DNA of 51,247 nt from Gammaproteobacteria bacterium (GTDB lineage Bacteria; Pseudomonadota; Gammaproteobacteria; Xanthomonadales; Wenzhouxiangellaceae), in contig PWJA01000051.1 in the NCBI GenBank assembly GCA_003560975.1, positions 1-51,247 of the forward strand, given 5' to 3'. The translations under genes were made by a program, and so were the position numbers. A model generated the notes under the pieces. The model was given only the letters and a program-made list of their open reading frames with translations. It did no database searches and was not told the origin of the DNA. Shown here in pieces: positions 1 through 10,260 of this stretch; position 1 is the first letter of the stretch, and the number at the start of each line of letters is the position of its first letter.

Positions 1-1893
1 CATCTGGACGATTTGGTCGCAAGCGAACTGCTGGGGCCGGGTGCGAGAGCGCGCTACCGGCTGCTGTTGGCCGGCGAGGAGCGGGCGCTGCGGGATTTCC
101 GGCAGTGGTTTGCCGACCAGCGCGAAGACGGTCAGCGGCTGATCACCGCTGCCGACGCAGACGACCAGACCGGGATGGCCCTCACCCAGGCCCGGCGCTT
201 TCTCGGCGTGGCCGCTCTGACCGCCGTCATCCTGGCCGCGATCGCCATCCTGCTGTCCGCGCTGCGCTTTGCCGCCGCCCAGCGCGATCTGGTCGCTCTG
301 CTCAAGACGTTCGGGGCCAGCTCCAGCCGGATCATGCTGGCCCTGGGTCTTTTGCTCGGCTATCTCGTTCTGGCATCGGTGGTCATCGGCGGCTTGATCG
401 GCTGGGGAGCGCAGGAGCTGATTGCGCGCATCCTCGCCGAGGGCCCGGAAACCGCTCTGCCGCCGGCACGAATGCTCCCGATCGTCAGCGCCGGACTGTT
501 TACCGTGTTGCTGGCGGCAGGTTTCGCGCTGCCGCCGTTGATCAGTCTGCGGCGCGTCCCGACGATGCGGATTCTCAACCGTTCCCTGGACACGCGTCCC
601 GGACTGACGGGCCTGCTCTGGCTTGTGCCGGTTCTGGGTGCGCTGACCATTCCGATCGTCCAGCTTGGCGACGTTCGCCTGGCCGTCATCGTCCTCGGCG
701 GCAGCGCGGCGCTGGCCGGTGCCCTCGCCCTGGCCGGCTGGCTGGCGATGCTGGCGACGGCGGTTCTGGCCCGCCGGGCACGGGCCGGCTGGCGTTTCGG
801 CCTGGCCGGGCTCCAGCGCCGGCGAGGCGGCGGGATCGTGCAGATCACCGCGCTCGGCCTGGGGCTGATGTCGTTGCTGCTGCTGGTCGTGGTCCGGGCC
901 GAACTGCTGGAGCAGTGGCGCGGCAGCCTGCCGCCGGACACGCCGGATCATTTCATCATCAATATTCAGCCCGACCAGGTCGAGGCGGTGCGCAGCAGTC
1001 TGCGCGATCAGGGCGCGGCCAACCTGCAGCTGCGACCCATGGCCAACATCAACCTGGCGGCAGTCAACGACCAGGCGCCGCCGGACCATCGGATGGCCGG
1101 ACAGGTGAACGTCTCCTGGATCGACCGACTTCCGCCGGCCAACGAAGTGATTGCCGGCCAGTTCTTCGGCGCCGGCGCGACGGGCGAGGTTTCGCTTGCC
1201 CGAACCTGGGCGGACAATCTCGGCGTGGAACTCGGCGACGAACTGAGTTTCGAGTCCGGCTCGCAGCGTTTCCGGGTCCGCGTCACCAGCATTCGTGAAG
1301 TCGACTGGAATTCCTTCAACGTCAACTTCTTCATCCTGCTGACCCCGGACGCGGAATCCTTTCTTCCGCATCAGCACATCGCCAGCTTTTACCTGGAGGA
1401 TGCGGCCACCGCGGATCTGCGCGCAATCACGCGCGCCTATCCCAACCTGTCGATCATCGACGTCGGCGCCATCATCGAGCGAGTGGGTGAAATCATCGAC
1501 CAGGTCAGTCGAGCCGCCCAGGTCGTGTTCGGCTTTACCCTGCTGGCCGGCCTGGTCGTCCTGCTGGCCGCGCTGGAGGCGACCCGTGACGAACGCCGCC
1601 AGGAGTCGGCCTTGATCCGGACCCTGGGCGCCGACGACGCCATGGTCCGGCGCGGCTTGCTGGTCGAATACAGCGTCATGGCCCTCATCGCGGCGTTGCT
1701 GGCCACGCTGGGCTCGGCCGTGACCGGCTGGCTGCTGGCCGCCGAGCTGTTCGCGTTCACCTATCGGCCGTCGCCTCTGCTGTTCGTTCTCGGGTTCACG
1801 GTGGCGGCGGTCCTGGTCATCGGCAGCGGCTGGATCGGCAACCGTTCCGTATTGTCCACACCGCCGGTGCGAATTCTCCGGGCCGGGAACTGA
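1..1893 (+). CDS. ABC transporter permease, FtsX/YbbP-like, N-terminus outside window (partial)
   Basis: Frame is open to the left window edge; two FtsX-like multi-TM blocks (e.g. RFAAAQRDLVALLKTFGASSSRIMLALGLLLGYL and RDERRQESALIRTLGADDAMVRRGLLVEYSVMALIAALLATLGSAV). Confidence 0.85.
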   Translation, partial: HLDDLVASELLGPGARARYRLLLAGEERALRDFRQWFADQREDGQRLITAADADDQTGMALTQARRFLGVAALTAVILAAIAILLSALRFAAAQRDLVALLKTFGASSSRIMLALGLLLGYLVLASVVIGGLIGWGAQELIARILAEGPETALPPARMLPIVSAGLFTVLLAAGFALPPLISLRRVPTMRILNRSLDTRPGLTGLLWLVPVLGALTIPIVQLGDVRLAVIVLGGSAALAGALALAGWLAMLATAVLARRARAGWRFGLAGLQRRRGGGIVQITALGLGLMSLLLLVVVRAELLEQWRGSLPPDTPDHFIINIQPDQVEAVRSSLRDQGAANLQLRPMANINLAAVNDQAPPDHRMAGQVNVSWIDRLPPANEVIAGQFFGAGATGEVSLARTWADNLGVELGDELSFESGSQRFRVRVTSIREVDWNSFNVNFFILLTPDAESFLPHQHIASFYLEDAATADLRAITRAYPNLSIIDVGAIIERVGEIIDQVSRAAQVVFGFTLLAGLVVLLAALEATRDERRQESALIRTLGADDAMVRRGLLVEYSVMALIAALLATLGSAVTGWLLAAELFAFTYRPSPLLFVLGFTVAAVLVIGSGWIGNRSVLSTPPVRILRAGN

Positions 1894-1900
1894 AGCCATC

Positions 1901-3298
1901 TTGACCACCCAGGGCACGCCACCAGACCCGCAGGCCGAGCTGATTCTGAAAGGCCATCCCTGGCGGGTCGCCTGGGAAATGAGCTGGCCGGCGGTGGCCG
2001 CGATCACCCTGTTCGGCTTCAACGCGGTGCTCGACGCCGTCTACATCGGGCAACTGCTTGGGCAACAGGCGCTGGCCGGCGCGGTGATGGCCTACCCGCT
2101 GACCCAGATCACCCTGGGCCTGGGCTCTTTGGCCGGCATCGGCGGCGGCGTCGCCCTGTCGATCGCGATCGGGCGAGGCGATCAGCACACCCTGCGGCGG
2201 CTTCCGGGCACCGCGCTCACGATTTCGGCCCTGCTGGCCCTGCTCTACGCCCTCGTTGGCGGCGGGCTGGCCGAGCAGCTGGTCTACGCCATGGGCGCGC
2301 GCGCAGAACTGATTGCGATCGCTGCCAGCTACCTCCGCGCCTCCGCGCTGGGCAGTATCGGCGCCCTCGCCGGCCTGACCCTGAACATGCTGCTGCGCGG
2401 CGAGGGCAAGATGAAACTGGCCGCGCTGTACATGGGAATCGGTCTGCTCGTCAACATGGTCCTGACCCCGGTCCTGATCGTGGTCTTCGATCTGGGTGTG
2501 GCCGGTGCCGCATGGGCGACCAACATCGGCAGCGCGGTCGGCGCCTGGCTGGTCTGGCGCCGCTACCGGCTGGGACGCTGCAGCTACCCGGTCGACGCCG
2601 GCTACCTTGGCCTGCCGGCCACGCTGACCCGGCGCATTGTCAAACTCGGCACACCGGCCATGATCATGAGTTCCATGGGGGTTTTGCAGGCCGTGGTGGT
2701 GTTCAACGTTCTCTCCCGCGTCGGCTCCGAGTCCGACATTGCGTTCTACGGAGCCGCCTGGCGCATCGTGATCTTCATGCTTACGCCGCTGTTCGGCATG
2801 ATGCGCGCCTTCCAGCCCGTGGCCGGGTTCAACTATGGGGCCGATCAGTGGCAGCGGGTGCAAACCTGCTTCTGGACCTTTGTCAAGGCCGGGGCGCTGC
2901 TCATCGTTCCGATCTGGGCAATGATGAGCGCGTTTCCGGCCCAGACGCTGTCGCTGATGCTGCCCGGGGTGAGCTTCAGCGGCCAGGACCTCCACCATTT
3001 CCGCGCCCTGATCCTGCCGCTGCCCCTGCTGCCGCTGGTTTTCACCACCCTGGCCCTGCTGCCGGCCATCGAACAGGCGGGCAAGGCGACCGTGGTGTCG
3101 GTCTCTCGCCAGCTGCTGCTGTACGTGCCGGTGATGCTCATTGTGCCGCCGCTGATCGGCGTCTCGGGGGTCTACTACGGCTCCATGGCCATCGAGCTGA
3201 TCTGCGCGGCCTGGCTGTTGATCACCGTTCTGCTGGTCTTCCGGCAACCGCCGTCCGACGACATGCGGGCCATGCGTTCGGTCCGGCCGGGAACCTGA
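1901..3298 (+). CDS. MATE family efflux transporter
   Basis: Multi-TM protein with MATE-like sequence (WEMSWPAVAAITLFGFNAVLDAVYIGQLLGQQALAGAVMAYPLTQI). Confidence 0.88.
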   Translation: MTTQGTPPDPQAELILKGHPWRVAWEMSWPAVAAITLFGFNAVLDAVYIGQLLGQQALAGAVMAYPLTQITLGLGSLAGIGGGVALSIAIGRGDQHTLRRLPGTALTISALLALLYALVGGGLAEQLVYAMGARAELIAIAASYLRASALGSIGALAGLTLNMLLRGEGKMKLAALYMGIGLLVNMVLTPVLIVVFDLGVAGAAWATNIGSAVGAWLVWRRYRLGRCSYPVDAGYLGLPATLTRRIVKLGTPAMIMSSMGVLQAVVVFNVLSRVGSESDIAFYGAAWRIVIFMLTPLFGMMRAFQPVAGFNYGADQWQRVQTCFWTFVKAGALLIVPIWAMMSAFPAQTLSLMLPGVSFSGQDLHHFRALILPLPLLPLVFTTLALLPAIEQAGKATVVSVSRQLLLYVPVMLIVPPLIGVSGVYYGSMAIELICAAWLLITVLLVFRQPPSDDMRAMRSVRPGT

Positions 3299-3310
3299 CC
3301 CCCCCGAGGT

Positions 3311-3706
3311 TCAGCGCCGCGCGTCGCGCAGGATATCGAACACCGCGAAAAACTGATCAGGCAGATCACCCTCGCGGCGGCCCGGTCGACTGAGCTGAAC
3401 CCGACCGACAAATCGCCGATTCTCCTGCAGTGGCATACGGTAGACCAGCAGACCGTCATCGGTCTCCGGCAGACGATCCTGGGCAATCAGGGTGAGCCAG
3501 GGCTGGCCGTTGAGATCGGCCACGGTCACCGGATACTCGCGCCGCGACACCGACTTCAGGTCGGTAAACGCGCCGTTGTAGAACACCGCCTGGCCGCGCT
3601 TGTCGAGCGACAGCTCGGTCGAAAGACGTTCGCACATTTCATCGGCGAGCTTGAGCGTCTCGCTGCTCATCAACTCCGATGGCTGCAGTTGGTCCTTGTC
3701 TTTCAT
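3311..3706 (-). CDS. hypothetical protein (131 aa)
   Basis: ORF with plausible ATG, convergent with MATE gene; no family recognised. Confidence 0.6.
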   Translation of the reverse strand: MKDKDQLQPSELMSSETLKLADEMCERLSTELSLDKRGQAVFYNGAFTDLKSVSRREYPVTVADLNGQPWLTLIAQDRLPETDDGLLVYRMPLQENRRFVGRVQLSRPGRREGDLPDQFFAVFDILRDARR

Positions 3707-3791
3707 GGCGCTCCCCTTTCCAAGTCAGCGGGTGCCGGGCCGGCCCCGCCCGACGTGGCCCATTGTCGCGCCAAAGCCTCTGTCCGACAAG

Positions 3792-4727
3792 TCATTCCCC
3801 GGCGACCGAATCGGGACGTTCCTCGACCAGTTCCCGATGGACACAGACGGCCGTGTTGCGCGGACGAATCTCCAGGCCGCGGGCCTGACAATGCGCGCGC
3901 GTTACCGCGGCTCCGAACAGAAGAATCAGGGAGGAATAATTGACCCAGAGCAGCAGGATGACCAGCGAACCCGCCGCGCCGTAGCTCGAAGCCGGCGCCG
4001 CCTGAGCCATGTAGATCGCGATCAGGGAGCGACCGATCGTGAACAGCAGCGCGGTGATGAAGGCTCCGGCGAGGACGTCCCGCCAGCCCAGGATCACGTC
4101 CGGCAGAATCTTGAAAATGGCCGCAAACAACAGCGTGATGACGCTCAGCGAGACGACAAGCTCCAGGCTGATCATGGTCCAGCCGGGCATCGGCAACCAC
4201 TGCTCGGCAAAGGCCATGACCGCGCGCAGCGCCACGCTCAGCAGCAGCGAGACCATGAGAACGAAGCCGATCGCCAGCACGATGGTCAACGACAGGACCC
4301 GGGTTCGAAGAAACAGCCACAGGCTGTTGCGCGACGGCCTCGGGGCAACATCCCAGATCTGATTGAGCGACTGCTGCATCTGGGCGAACACGGTGGTGGC
4401 CCCGACGATGGTGGCGGCCAGCCCCAGGAGCGTCGGCATCAGGCCGCCCTCATCGACCTGCGAATTGATCACCGCCGTCTGCACGACCTCGGCGGCCTCG
4501 CTGCCCAGCCCGTCCTGCAGCTGCTCGAAGATCTGGCCCTGCGCAGCCATCTCCCCCAGGAAGATGCCGGCAATCGCAACCACCACGATCACCACCGGCG
4601 CAATGGAAAAGACGGTAAAAAAGGCCAGCGCGGCGGCATAGATGAAGGCCTGGCTTTCCAGCCAGTTGGCGACCGCCGATTTGAGAATGCTCAGCCAGAA
4701 TCGGGCAAACTGAATCACCGACTTCAT
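3792..4727 (-). CDS. YihY/virulence factor BrkB family inner-membrane protein
   Basis: AAALAFFTVFSIAPVVIVVVAIAGIFLGEMAAQGQI... typical YihY core. Confidence 0.9.
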   Translation of the reverse strand: MKSVIQFARFWLSILKSAVANWLESQAFIYAAALAFFTVFSIAPVVIVVVAIAGIFLGEMAAQGQIFEQLQDGLGSEAAEVVQTAVINSQVDEGGLMPTLLGLAATIVGATTVFAQMQQSLNQIWDVAPRPSRNSLWLFLRTRVLSLTIVLAIGFVLMVSLLLSVALRAVMAFAEQWLPMPGWTMISLELVVSLSVITLLFAAIFKILPDVILGWRDVLAGAFITALLFTIGRSLIAIYMAQAAPASSYGAAGSLVILLLWVNYSSLILLFGAAVTRAHCQARGLEIRPRNTAVCVHRELVEERPDSVAGE

Positions 4728-4843
4728 TGAGTCCCGCTAGAATTCAACCAACCTGCAGTATGCATGGATCGGCAAGTCCGGATGAGCGATCCGGCGGTTT
4801 CCGGGTCCATCACACTGTTCTTTGACTGAGGAGTTGACCCCCA

Positions 4844-5590
4844 ATGGCCCGAGTCCTGGTCGTCCAGCACGTAGCCGCCGAACCGCTGGGCGTGCTCGAT
4901 CCCATGCTGCGCCGGCGCGGTCATCGGATTCGCTACGCCAACTTTGCCCGCCATCCCGAGGCGAATCCCAGGCTCGACCGCTATCAGGCCCTGGTCCTGC
5001 TCGGCGGGCCGATGCAGGTCACCGAGACGCGTCGCCACCCCCACCTCCTCACCGAATGCCGCCTGATCGAGCAGGCCCTGAAGCAACGGATCCCGGTGCT
5101 GGGAATCTGTCTCGGAGCCCAGCTTGTGACCCATGTGCTGGGCGGCCGGGTTGGTCCCTGCCCGTCGCCCGAGATCGGCTGGTATCCCGTCCACCCGACC
5201 CACGCCACGTCCGCAGACCCGCTGCTCAGACCCGTCCGGGAACCCCAAGCGGTGTTTCAGTGGCACCACTGGGGGTTTGATTGCCCTCCCGGCTCCACCG
5301 CCATCGCCGACAGCCCGGAAAGCGGCTGCCAGGCGTTTCGGGTCGACGGCCACGCCTGGGGTTTGCAGTTCCACCTCGAGCTGGATCAGCGCCTGATCCA
5401 TCGCTGGCTGACCCTGCCCCAGTACCGGGAAGATCTCAAGGCCTCCGGGCTGGCGGTGACGCCGGAACGGATCGAAGCGGACACGGCGCGCCTGCTGCCG
5501 GCCACGCTGAGGCTGGCCGAGCAGGTCTTCGGGGCCTGGCTTGACCAGCTCGGCGATCCCGAGCAACGCCTGGTCCTGAGCTCTCGCTAA
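4844..5590 (+). CDS. type 1 glutamine amidotransferase (GMP-synthase-like GATase domain protein)
   Basis: GATase nucleophile elbow GICLGAQL; GGPMQVTE oxyanion region; HLELD near C-terminus. Confidence 0.87.
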   Translation: MARVLVVQHVAAEPLGVLDPMLRRRGHRIRYANFARHPEANPRLDRYQALVLLGGPMQVTETRRHPHLLTECRLIEQALKQRIPVLGICLGAQLVTHVLGGRVGPCPSPEIGWYPVHPTHATSADPLLRPVREPQAVFQWHHWGFDCPPGSTAIADSPESGCQAFRVDGHAWGLQFHLELDQRLIHRWLTLPQYREDLKASGLAVTPERIEADTARLLPATLRLAEQVFGAWLDQLGDPEQRLVLSSR

Positions 5591-5665
5591 GGCGCAAGAA
5601 CCCGCCGCCTTCCGGCAAGACGGGCGCTTCGACGTCGATCCGGAACCCGTAGTCGGGGATACGAA

Positions 5666-7468
5666 TCAATGGGTCACGCGGCCACTCAGGCCCATTCGCT
5701 CGGGGGTCAGCGCGGCCGCGTCGACCGGCGGACGGAAGCGCTGATCCCCGCCCAGTTCGACGGCGCCGGACAGCACCGTCAGAACATGCTCGATGCCGGC
5801 CCAGCCGTAGGGCAGGATGGGCACCAGGCGGGTTCCCACGCCCGGTACGTTGAGAAACGCATCGAAATGCTGGGCCCGTTCCACTTCCCAGTAGGCCAGC
5901 CGAGACGCTCCCAGCGACCGCGCCGCCTGCACATACGGACGGCTCGACATGGCCGCCGGAATCAGGCCGTCCTCGCGCCCGTGGATCAGGAGTACGGGGA
6001 TGTCTGGCAACCGGGCGGACGCGCGGGTCTGTTCGACCGCGGCCCGGAGGGCCACCGCCTCTGCGTGATCCTGCGTCCACAACGCCCGCAGGCACACCAG
6101 ACCCGGCAGGGCCGAATCGGCACCCTCGGCCAGATCGTCGATCAACTCGATGCCCGCGCCCGGCCCCACGCCGGAATGGGTCGCCCACCAGGCCGAACGC
6201 TGCGCCTCGGAAGCCTCGGCCGCGCTCAGGGCATACCCGCAGGGCATGTTTTCCGGACCGCGCCGCAGATAGGCCGAGGCGTAGCTGCTGGCCACGGCGC
6301 GCCAGAGGTCCAGGGCCACGTTCCCCGCCCCCAGGGACAGGGCCGGCTCGTCGAAGCCCGCATCGAGCAAGCGCTGCCGGGCCCGTTCCGGTTCGGCCGC
6401 TTCGAGCAGTCCGGCCGCGGCCAGGCCTGCGCAGCGCTGTTGGCCCATGGCGGCCACAACGGGATTGCCCAGCGGCTTTTGCAGCGTGCGCTCGGCATCG
6501 CCCAGCGCACAGGGCTGGAACAGCGCCGCCAGGGTCGCGTAGTCGTACAGCGGCGGCTGTCCGGGTGGGGTGATATTGGGCATCACGGCCACGACGGCAT
6601 CGAGCCGGCTTTCGCGGTCGATCTCGGCGGCGCGCAGCGCCGCGGCCGCGCCGTTGGACAAGCCGACCGCGACGACTCGAATCTTGCTTGGCTCCGGCAA
6701 CCGGGCGCCCAGTTTTTCCACGGCGAAGCCGGCAGCCGCCAATACGTGCCGCCCCCAGTCCGCCTCGGGATGATCGCCGGAGTGCGCGTGTTTCATCGCC
6801 AGCGCACCGGCTGCAACCCCCTCCGTGGCGCTGTGGCGAAACGCGCGTGGACCCTCCCCGGCCGGGCGCCGAACGCCGGCCAGATCGGGACTTCGATCCC
6901 GATCTAGCTCATGATGATCGGTGCCGGCTCCCTTGTCGGTGTAGGCGATGGCACAGCCGTGGGCAAGCGCCGGCGGACCCGCCAGGGGAACCGCGCCATA
7001 CACGCCGCGCGAGCCGGAAGACGGCGCCACGAACAGGCAGGGCGTGGTCGTCTCCAGATTGTCCGGAATCTGCACCAGCACGCGGAACGGATGGCGGGCC
7101 CCGGCCAGCCGCAGCAGCGCGCTGATTTCGCCACCGGCCACCGCCGGCAGCTGTTCGTACAGTCCACCCTCTCCCAGGCCGCCGGCCGGTCCGGACAGGG
7201 CCAGTGCGTTCCAGGCGTTGTGGATGGCCAGCCGGCGCAGCTCCTCACCGGTCGGCGCTTCGGGATTCTTCGGCGATGGCGCCGCTGCCTGCAGCCCCGA
7301 CAAGCCCAGCCCCGCGGTCAGCAGGTCCTGGTCTTCGCCGAAAGTCGACTCCGTCTGCGCAAGCACTTCCCAGTCCGGTGCCCGGTCATCGGCGTCGACG
7401 GACTGGGCTCCGGCGAGGCAGCCGGCAAGAAGAACGGACATCGGCAGGACGGAAAACAAAATTCGCAT
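5666..7468 (-). CDS. 3-hydroxybutyrate oligomer hydrolase family lipoprotein
   Basis: Lipobox-like LLAGC; GLSNGAAAALRAAE serine-hydrolase-like motif; overall similarity to D-(-)-3HB oligomer hydrolases; divergent from bdhA-like gene. Confidence 0.75.
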   Translation of the reverse strand: MRILFSVLPMSVLLAGCLAGAQSVDADDRAPDWEVLAQTESTFGEDQDLLTAGLGLSGLQAAAPSPKNPEAPTGEELRRLAIHNAWNALALSGPAGGLGEGGLYEQLPAVAGGEISALLRLAGARHPFRVLVQIPDNLETTTPCLFVAPSSGSRGVYGAVPLAGPPALAHGCAIAYTDKGAGTDHHELDRDRSPDLAGVRRPAGEGPRAFRHSATEGVAAGALAMKHAHSGDHPEADWGRHVLAAAGFAVEKLGARLPEPSKIRVVAVGLSNGAAAALRAAEIDRESRLDAVVAVMPNITPPGQPPLYDYATLAALFQPCALGDAERTLQKPLGNPVVAAMGQQRCAGLAAAGLLEAAEPERARQRLLDAGFDEPALSLGAGNVALDLWRAVASSYASAYLRRGPENMPCGYALSAAEASEAQRSAWWATHSGVGPGAGIELIDDLAEGADSALPGLVCLRALWTQDHAEAVALRAAVEQTRASARLPDIPVLLIHGREDGLIPAAMSSRPYVQAARSLGASRLAYWEVERAQHFDAFLNVPGVGTRLVPILPYGWAGIEHVLTVLSGAVELGGDQRFRPPVDAAALTPERMGLSGRVTH

Positions 7469-7613
7469 GGATCGGATCGGCGGCTGGTGGGCAGAATGAG
7501 CCTAGCAGAGCTGGGCGCGGACGCAATGGACTTTCGTACAAGACCGCGCCCGGGCCAGCTTTGCTACCCTTTGGGTTCCTGACCACTCCGCCAGCGAAGA
7601 CGCAAATCGACCC

Positions 7614-8384
7614 ATGAGCGATCCAGGCAAACGCATCCTGATCACCGGTGCCGGCTCCGGCATCGGCGCCGGCATTGCCGAACACCTGGCCGAGGCCGGG
7701 CACGAATTGCTCGTCACCGATCTCGATTCCGAGGCGGCCGCAGCGGTGGCCTGGCGCATCGTCGACCGGGGCGGACGCGCCCGCGCCTTCGCCCTGGACG
7801 TCACCAGCGAGACGTCGGTCAGCGAGGTATGCGGCGCGCTGGAGGGCTCGGTGGACGTGCTGATCAACAACGCCGGCCTGCAACACGTCGCGAAGCTGGA
7901 AGACTTTCCCATGGAAAAATGGGAGCTGCTGGTCCAGGTCATGCTGGTGGGCGTGGCCCGCCTGACCCGGGCCGTGCTGCCCGGCATGCGCGCGCAGGAA
8001 TTCGGCAGGATCATCAACATCGGCTCGATTCACTCCCTGGTCGCCAGCGCCTACAAGAGCGCGTACGTCTCGGCCAAGCACGGACTGATCGGCTTTTCGC
8101 GCGTGCTTGCCCTGGAGACCGCCGACAGCGACATCACCATCAATACCGTGTGTCCGACCTATGTCCGCACTCCCCTGGTCGACAAGCAGATCGCCGACCA
8201 GGCCCGGGCGCACGGGATTTCCGAAGAAGAGGTCGTCGATCGCATCATGCTGCAGCCGATGCCCAAGGGCGTGTTCATCAGCATGGAGGAACTGGCCGGC
8301 ATCTGCGCCTTCCTGGTCTCGCCGGTCGCTCGCAACATCACCGGTCAGGCCATCGTGGTCGACGGTGGATGGACGGTTCAGTAA
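7614..8384 (+). CDS. 3-hydroxybutyrate dehydrogenase (SDR family)
   Basis: TGAGSGIGAGIAEHLAEAG Rossmann motif, NNAGLQHV, YVSAKHGLIGFSR catalytic YxxxK, NTVCPTYVRTPLVDKQI typical of bacterial BDH. Confidence 0.88.
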   Translation: MSDPGKRILITGAGSGIGAGIAEHLAEAGHELLVTDLDSEAAAAVAWRIVDRGGRARAFALDVTSETSVSEVCGALEGSVDVLINNAGLQHVAKLEDFPMEKWELLVQVMLVGVARLTRAVLPGMRAQEFGRIINIGSIHSLVASAYKSAYVSAKHGLIGFSRVLALETADSDITINTVCPTYVRTPLVDKQIADQARAHGISEEEVVDRIMLQPMPKGVFISMEELAGICAFLVSPVARNITGQAIVVDGGWTVQ

Positions 8385-8385
8385 T

Positions 8386-9054
8386 GTGTCCACGCGCGTC
8401 CTGATCGCCGACGATCACCCGTTGTTCCGAACCGCCCTGGTCCAGGCCCTGAGCGGCTGCCTGGTCGATGCCGACATCCTCCAGGCACGCGACCTGCCGG
8501 AAACCTTCGAGCGCCTGGGCGCGTGCGAAGACATCGACCTGGTCCTGCTCGACCTGCACATGCCCGGCAACCAGGGCCTGACCGGGCTGGCCTCGCTGCG
8601 CTGCCAGTACCCGGCCGTAGCGGTGGTCGTGGTCTCGGCCAACGAGGACCCGCAGGTCATCCGCCGTACCCTTGACCACGGAGCGGCCGGCTTCATCCCC
8701 AAAAGCTCCAGCCTCGACGAATTGACCGAGGCTCTGAAAACCGTGCTCGAGTGTCGCCAGTGGGTTCCGCCGCACCTGGCACGGGCCGTGGCCGGAATCG
8801 ACGACGCCGGCGGCGATCGCGAACTGGCCCGCCGCATGGCCGCGCTCACCCCTCAGCAGTTCCGCGTCCTGGCCATGGTCGCCAACGGCCGCCTCAACAA
8901 GCAGATTGCCGACGATCTCGAAATTCAGGAACGAACCGTCAAGGCGCACATGAGCGAGATCTTCCAGAAACTGGCGGTGCGCAACCGAACCCAGGCCGGC
9001 ATCGCCTTTCGTCGCCTGGAACTGATCGATCCGGCCAGCCGAGTCGAGCTGTGA
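8386..9054 (+). CDS. LuxR/NarL-type response regulator (REC-HTH)
   Basis: GTG start immediately after the upstream stop; VLIADDHPLFRTAL, LLDLHMPGNQGL, FIPKSS (REC) and C-terminal LTPQQFRVLAMVANGRLNKQIADDLEIQERTVKAHMSEIFQKL HTH. Confidence 0.9.
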   Translation: MSTRVLIADDHPLFRTALVQALSGCLVDADILQARDLPETFERLGACEDIDLVLLDLHMPGNQGLTGLASLRCQYPAVAVVVVSANEDPQVIRRTLDHGAAGFIPKSSSLDELTEALKTVLECRQWVPPHLARAVAGIDDAGGDRELARRMAALTPQQFRVLAMVANGRLNKQIADDLEIQERTVKAHMSEIFQKLAVRNRTQAGIAFRRLELIDPASRVEL

Positions 9055-9090
9055 GCCGACCGTCCGGCGAGCGCACCCGCCGGCGCCGGC

Positions 9091-10224
9091 TCAGGGACTC
9101 GACGGCAGCCACTGCCAGATCGCATCGACGCAGGCCCGTCCCAGATGGCGGCTGCGCTCCGGACTCCAGCCGACATCCGGCATGGGCGTGACCGCGGAAT
9201 CCTTGAACGGCATTTCCAGGGTCATCGCCAGGCAGCCGAAGGTCTCGGCCACGTAGTCGGTGCATTTGCGCAGATCGGCGCTGCCGGGCGCATCCACCGC
9301 GTACCCGTGCTCGGTCTGAAAATCCGGGGAAATCTTCGCCAGCAACTGCTTGAACCGGTCCAGTCCGGCCTGACGATCGGCGTCCCAGCTTGCGATTCCC
9401 TCCGCGCCGGCGATGAAGTTATAGGGAAGCTCCTCGTCCCCGTGCACGTCCAGCGAGAAATCCACCCCGGTCTGCTGCATGCGCTGGATGACCGAGTAGA
9501 CCTCCGGTGAGGCCTGCGGCGACGGATCGCGCCACTCGCGGTTGAGATTGCGGCCGTGGGCGTTGCAGCGCAAATGGCCGCGCACGGCGCCATCGATGCA
9601 CATGTTCGGCACCAGGTAGACCACGCATCGCTCGAGCAGGGCACGGGCGACCGGGTCGTGCTCGTCGAGGAGCCGGTCGAGAAAACCTTCCACCCACCAC
9701 TCGGCCATGGTTTCGCCGGGGTGCTGGCGGGCCGTGATCCAGAGGCGCTTGCGGCCTTCCTGCGGCTCACCGATGGTCAGCAAGGTGTGCGGGTGCCCGT
9801 CGGGCTTGGTGCACAGGGATTCGGCCCGCACCAGCGGCGAGGTCAGGGCATCGGCGATCAGCTGCTCATGGCGTTCCAGACTGTAGGGCGCGAAATACGC
9901 GTAGTAGACCGCGTCGTTTTCGGGCGTGTGTTCGATGATCAGACGCTCGCCGTCGAAGCTTGTCGGGACGCGCTGCCACTCGATGCGGTCACTGGAGCAG
10001 ACCGCCTGATAATCGCGAAACCCGGCCGGATACGAAACCTTGCCGGCGTTCTCGATCACCATTCGGCACGGCTGCTCGGCCGCATTGCACAGCTGGAAGG
10101 AAAACCACTGCAGGTGGCGTTCGCCGGCGTCCGGTCGTATGCGCAGACGGATGTCGTCGGCGCGATCGGCAGCCACTACCTCGATGTTCCCGCCGTCAAA
10201 GCGGCTGTGAATGCTCAAGCTCAT
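9091..10224 (-). CDS. M14-type (cytosolic carboxypeptidase-like) zinc carboxypeptidase
   Basis: ARQHPGETMAEWW (HxxE), NPNM-like VPNMCIDGAVRGHLRCNAHGRNLNREW, DVHGDEELPYNF zinc His. Confidence 0.88.
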   Translation of the reverse strand: MSLSIHSRFDGGNIEVVAADRADDIRLRIRPDAGERHLQWFSFQLCNAAEQPCRMVIENAGKVSYPAGFRDYQAVCSSDRIEWQRVPTSFDGERLIIEHTPENDAVYYAYFAPYSLERHEQLIADALTSPLVRAESLCTKPDGHPHTLLTIGEPQEGRKRLWITARQHPGETMAEWWVEGFLDRLLDEHDPVARALLERCVVYLVPNMCIDGAVRGHLRCNAHGRNLNREWRDPSPQASPEVYSVIQRMQQTGVDFSLDVHGDEELPYNFIAGAEGIASWDADRQAGLDRFKQLLAKISPDFQTEHGYAVDAPGSADLRKCTDYVAETFGCLAMTLEMPFKDSAVTPMPDVGWSPERSRHLGRACVDAIWQWLPSSP

Positions 10225-10260
10225 GCGTCCTCCGGTTCGGATGGTCTGTCTGGACTGCCA

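Noticed and set aside
1817-3247. 476-aa minus-strand ORF antisense to the MATE gene
   Set aside because: H/Q/D/R/G-rich antisense translation of a membrane protein; no independent support.
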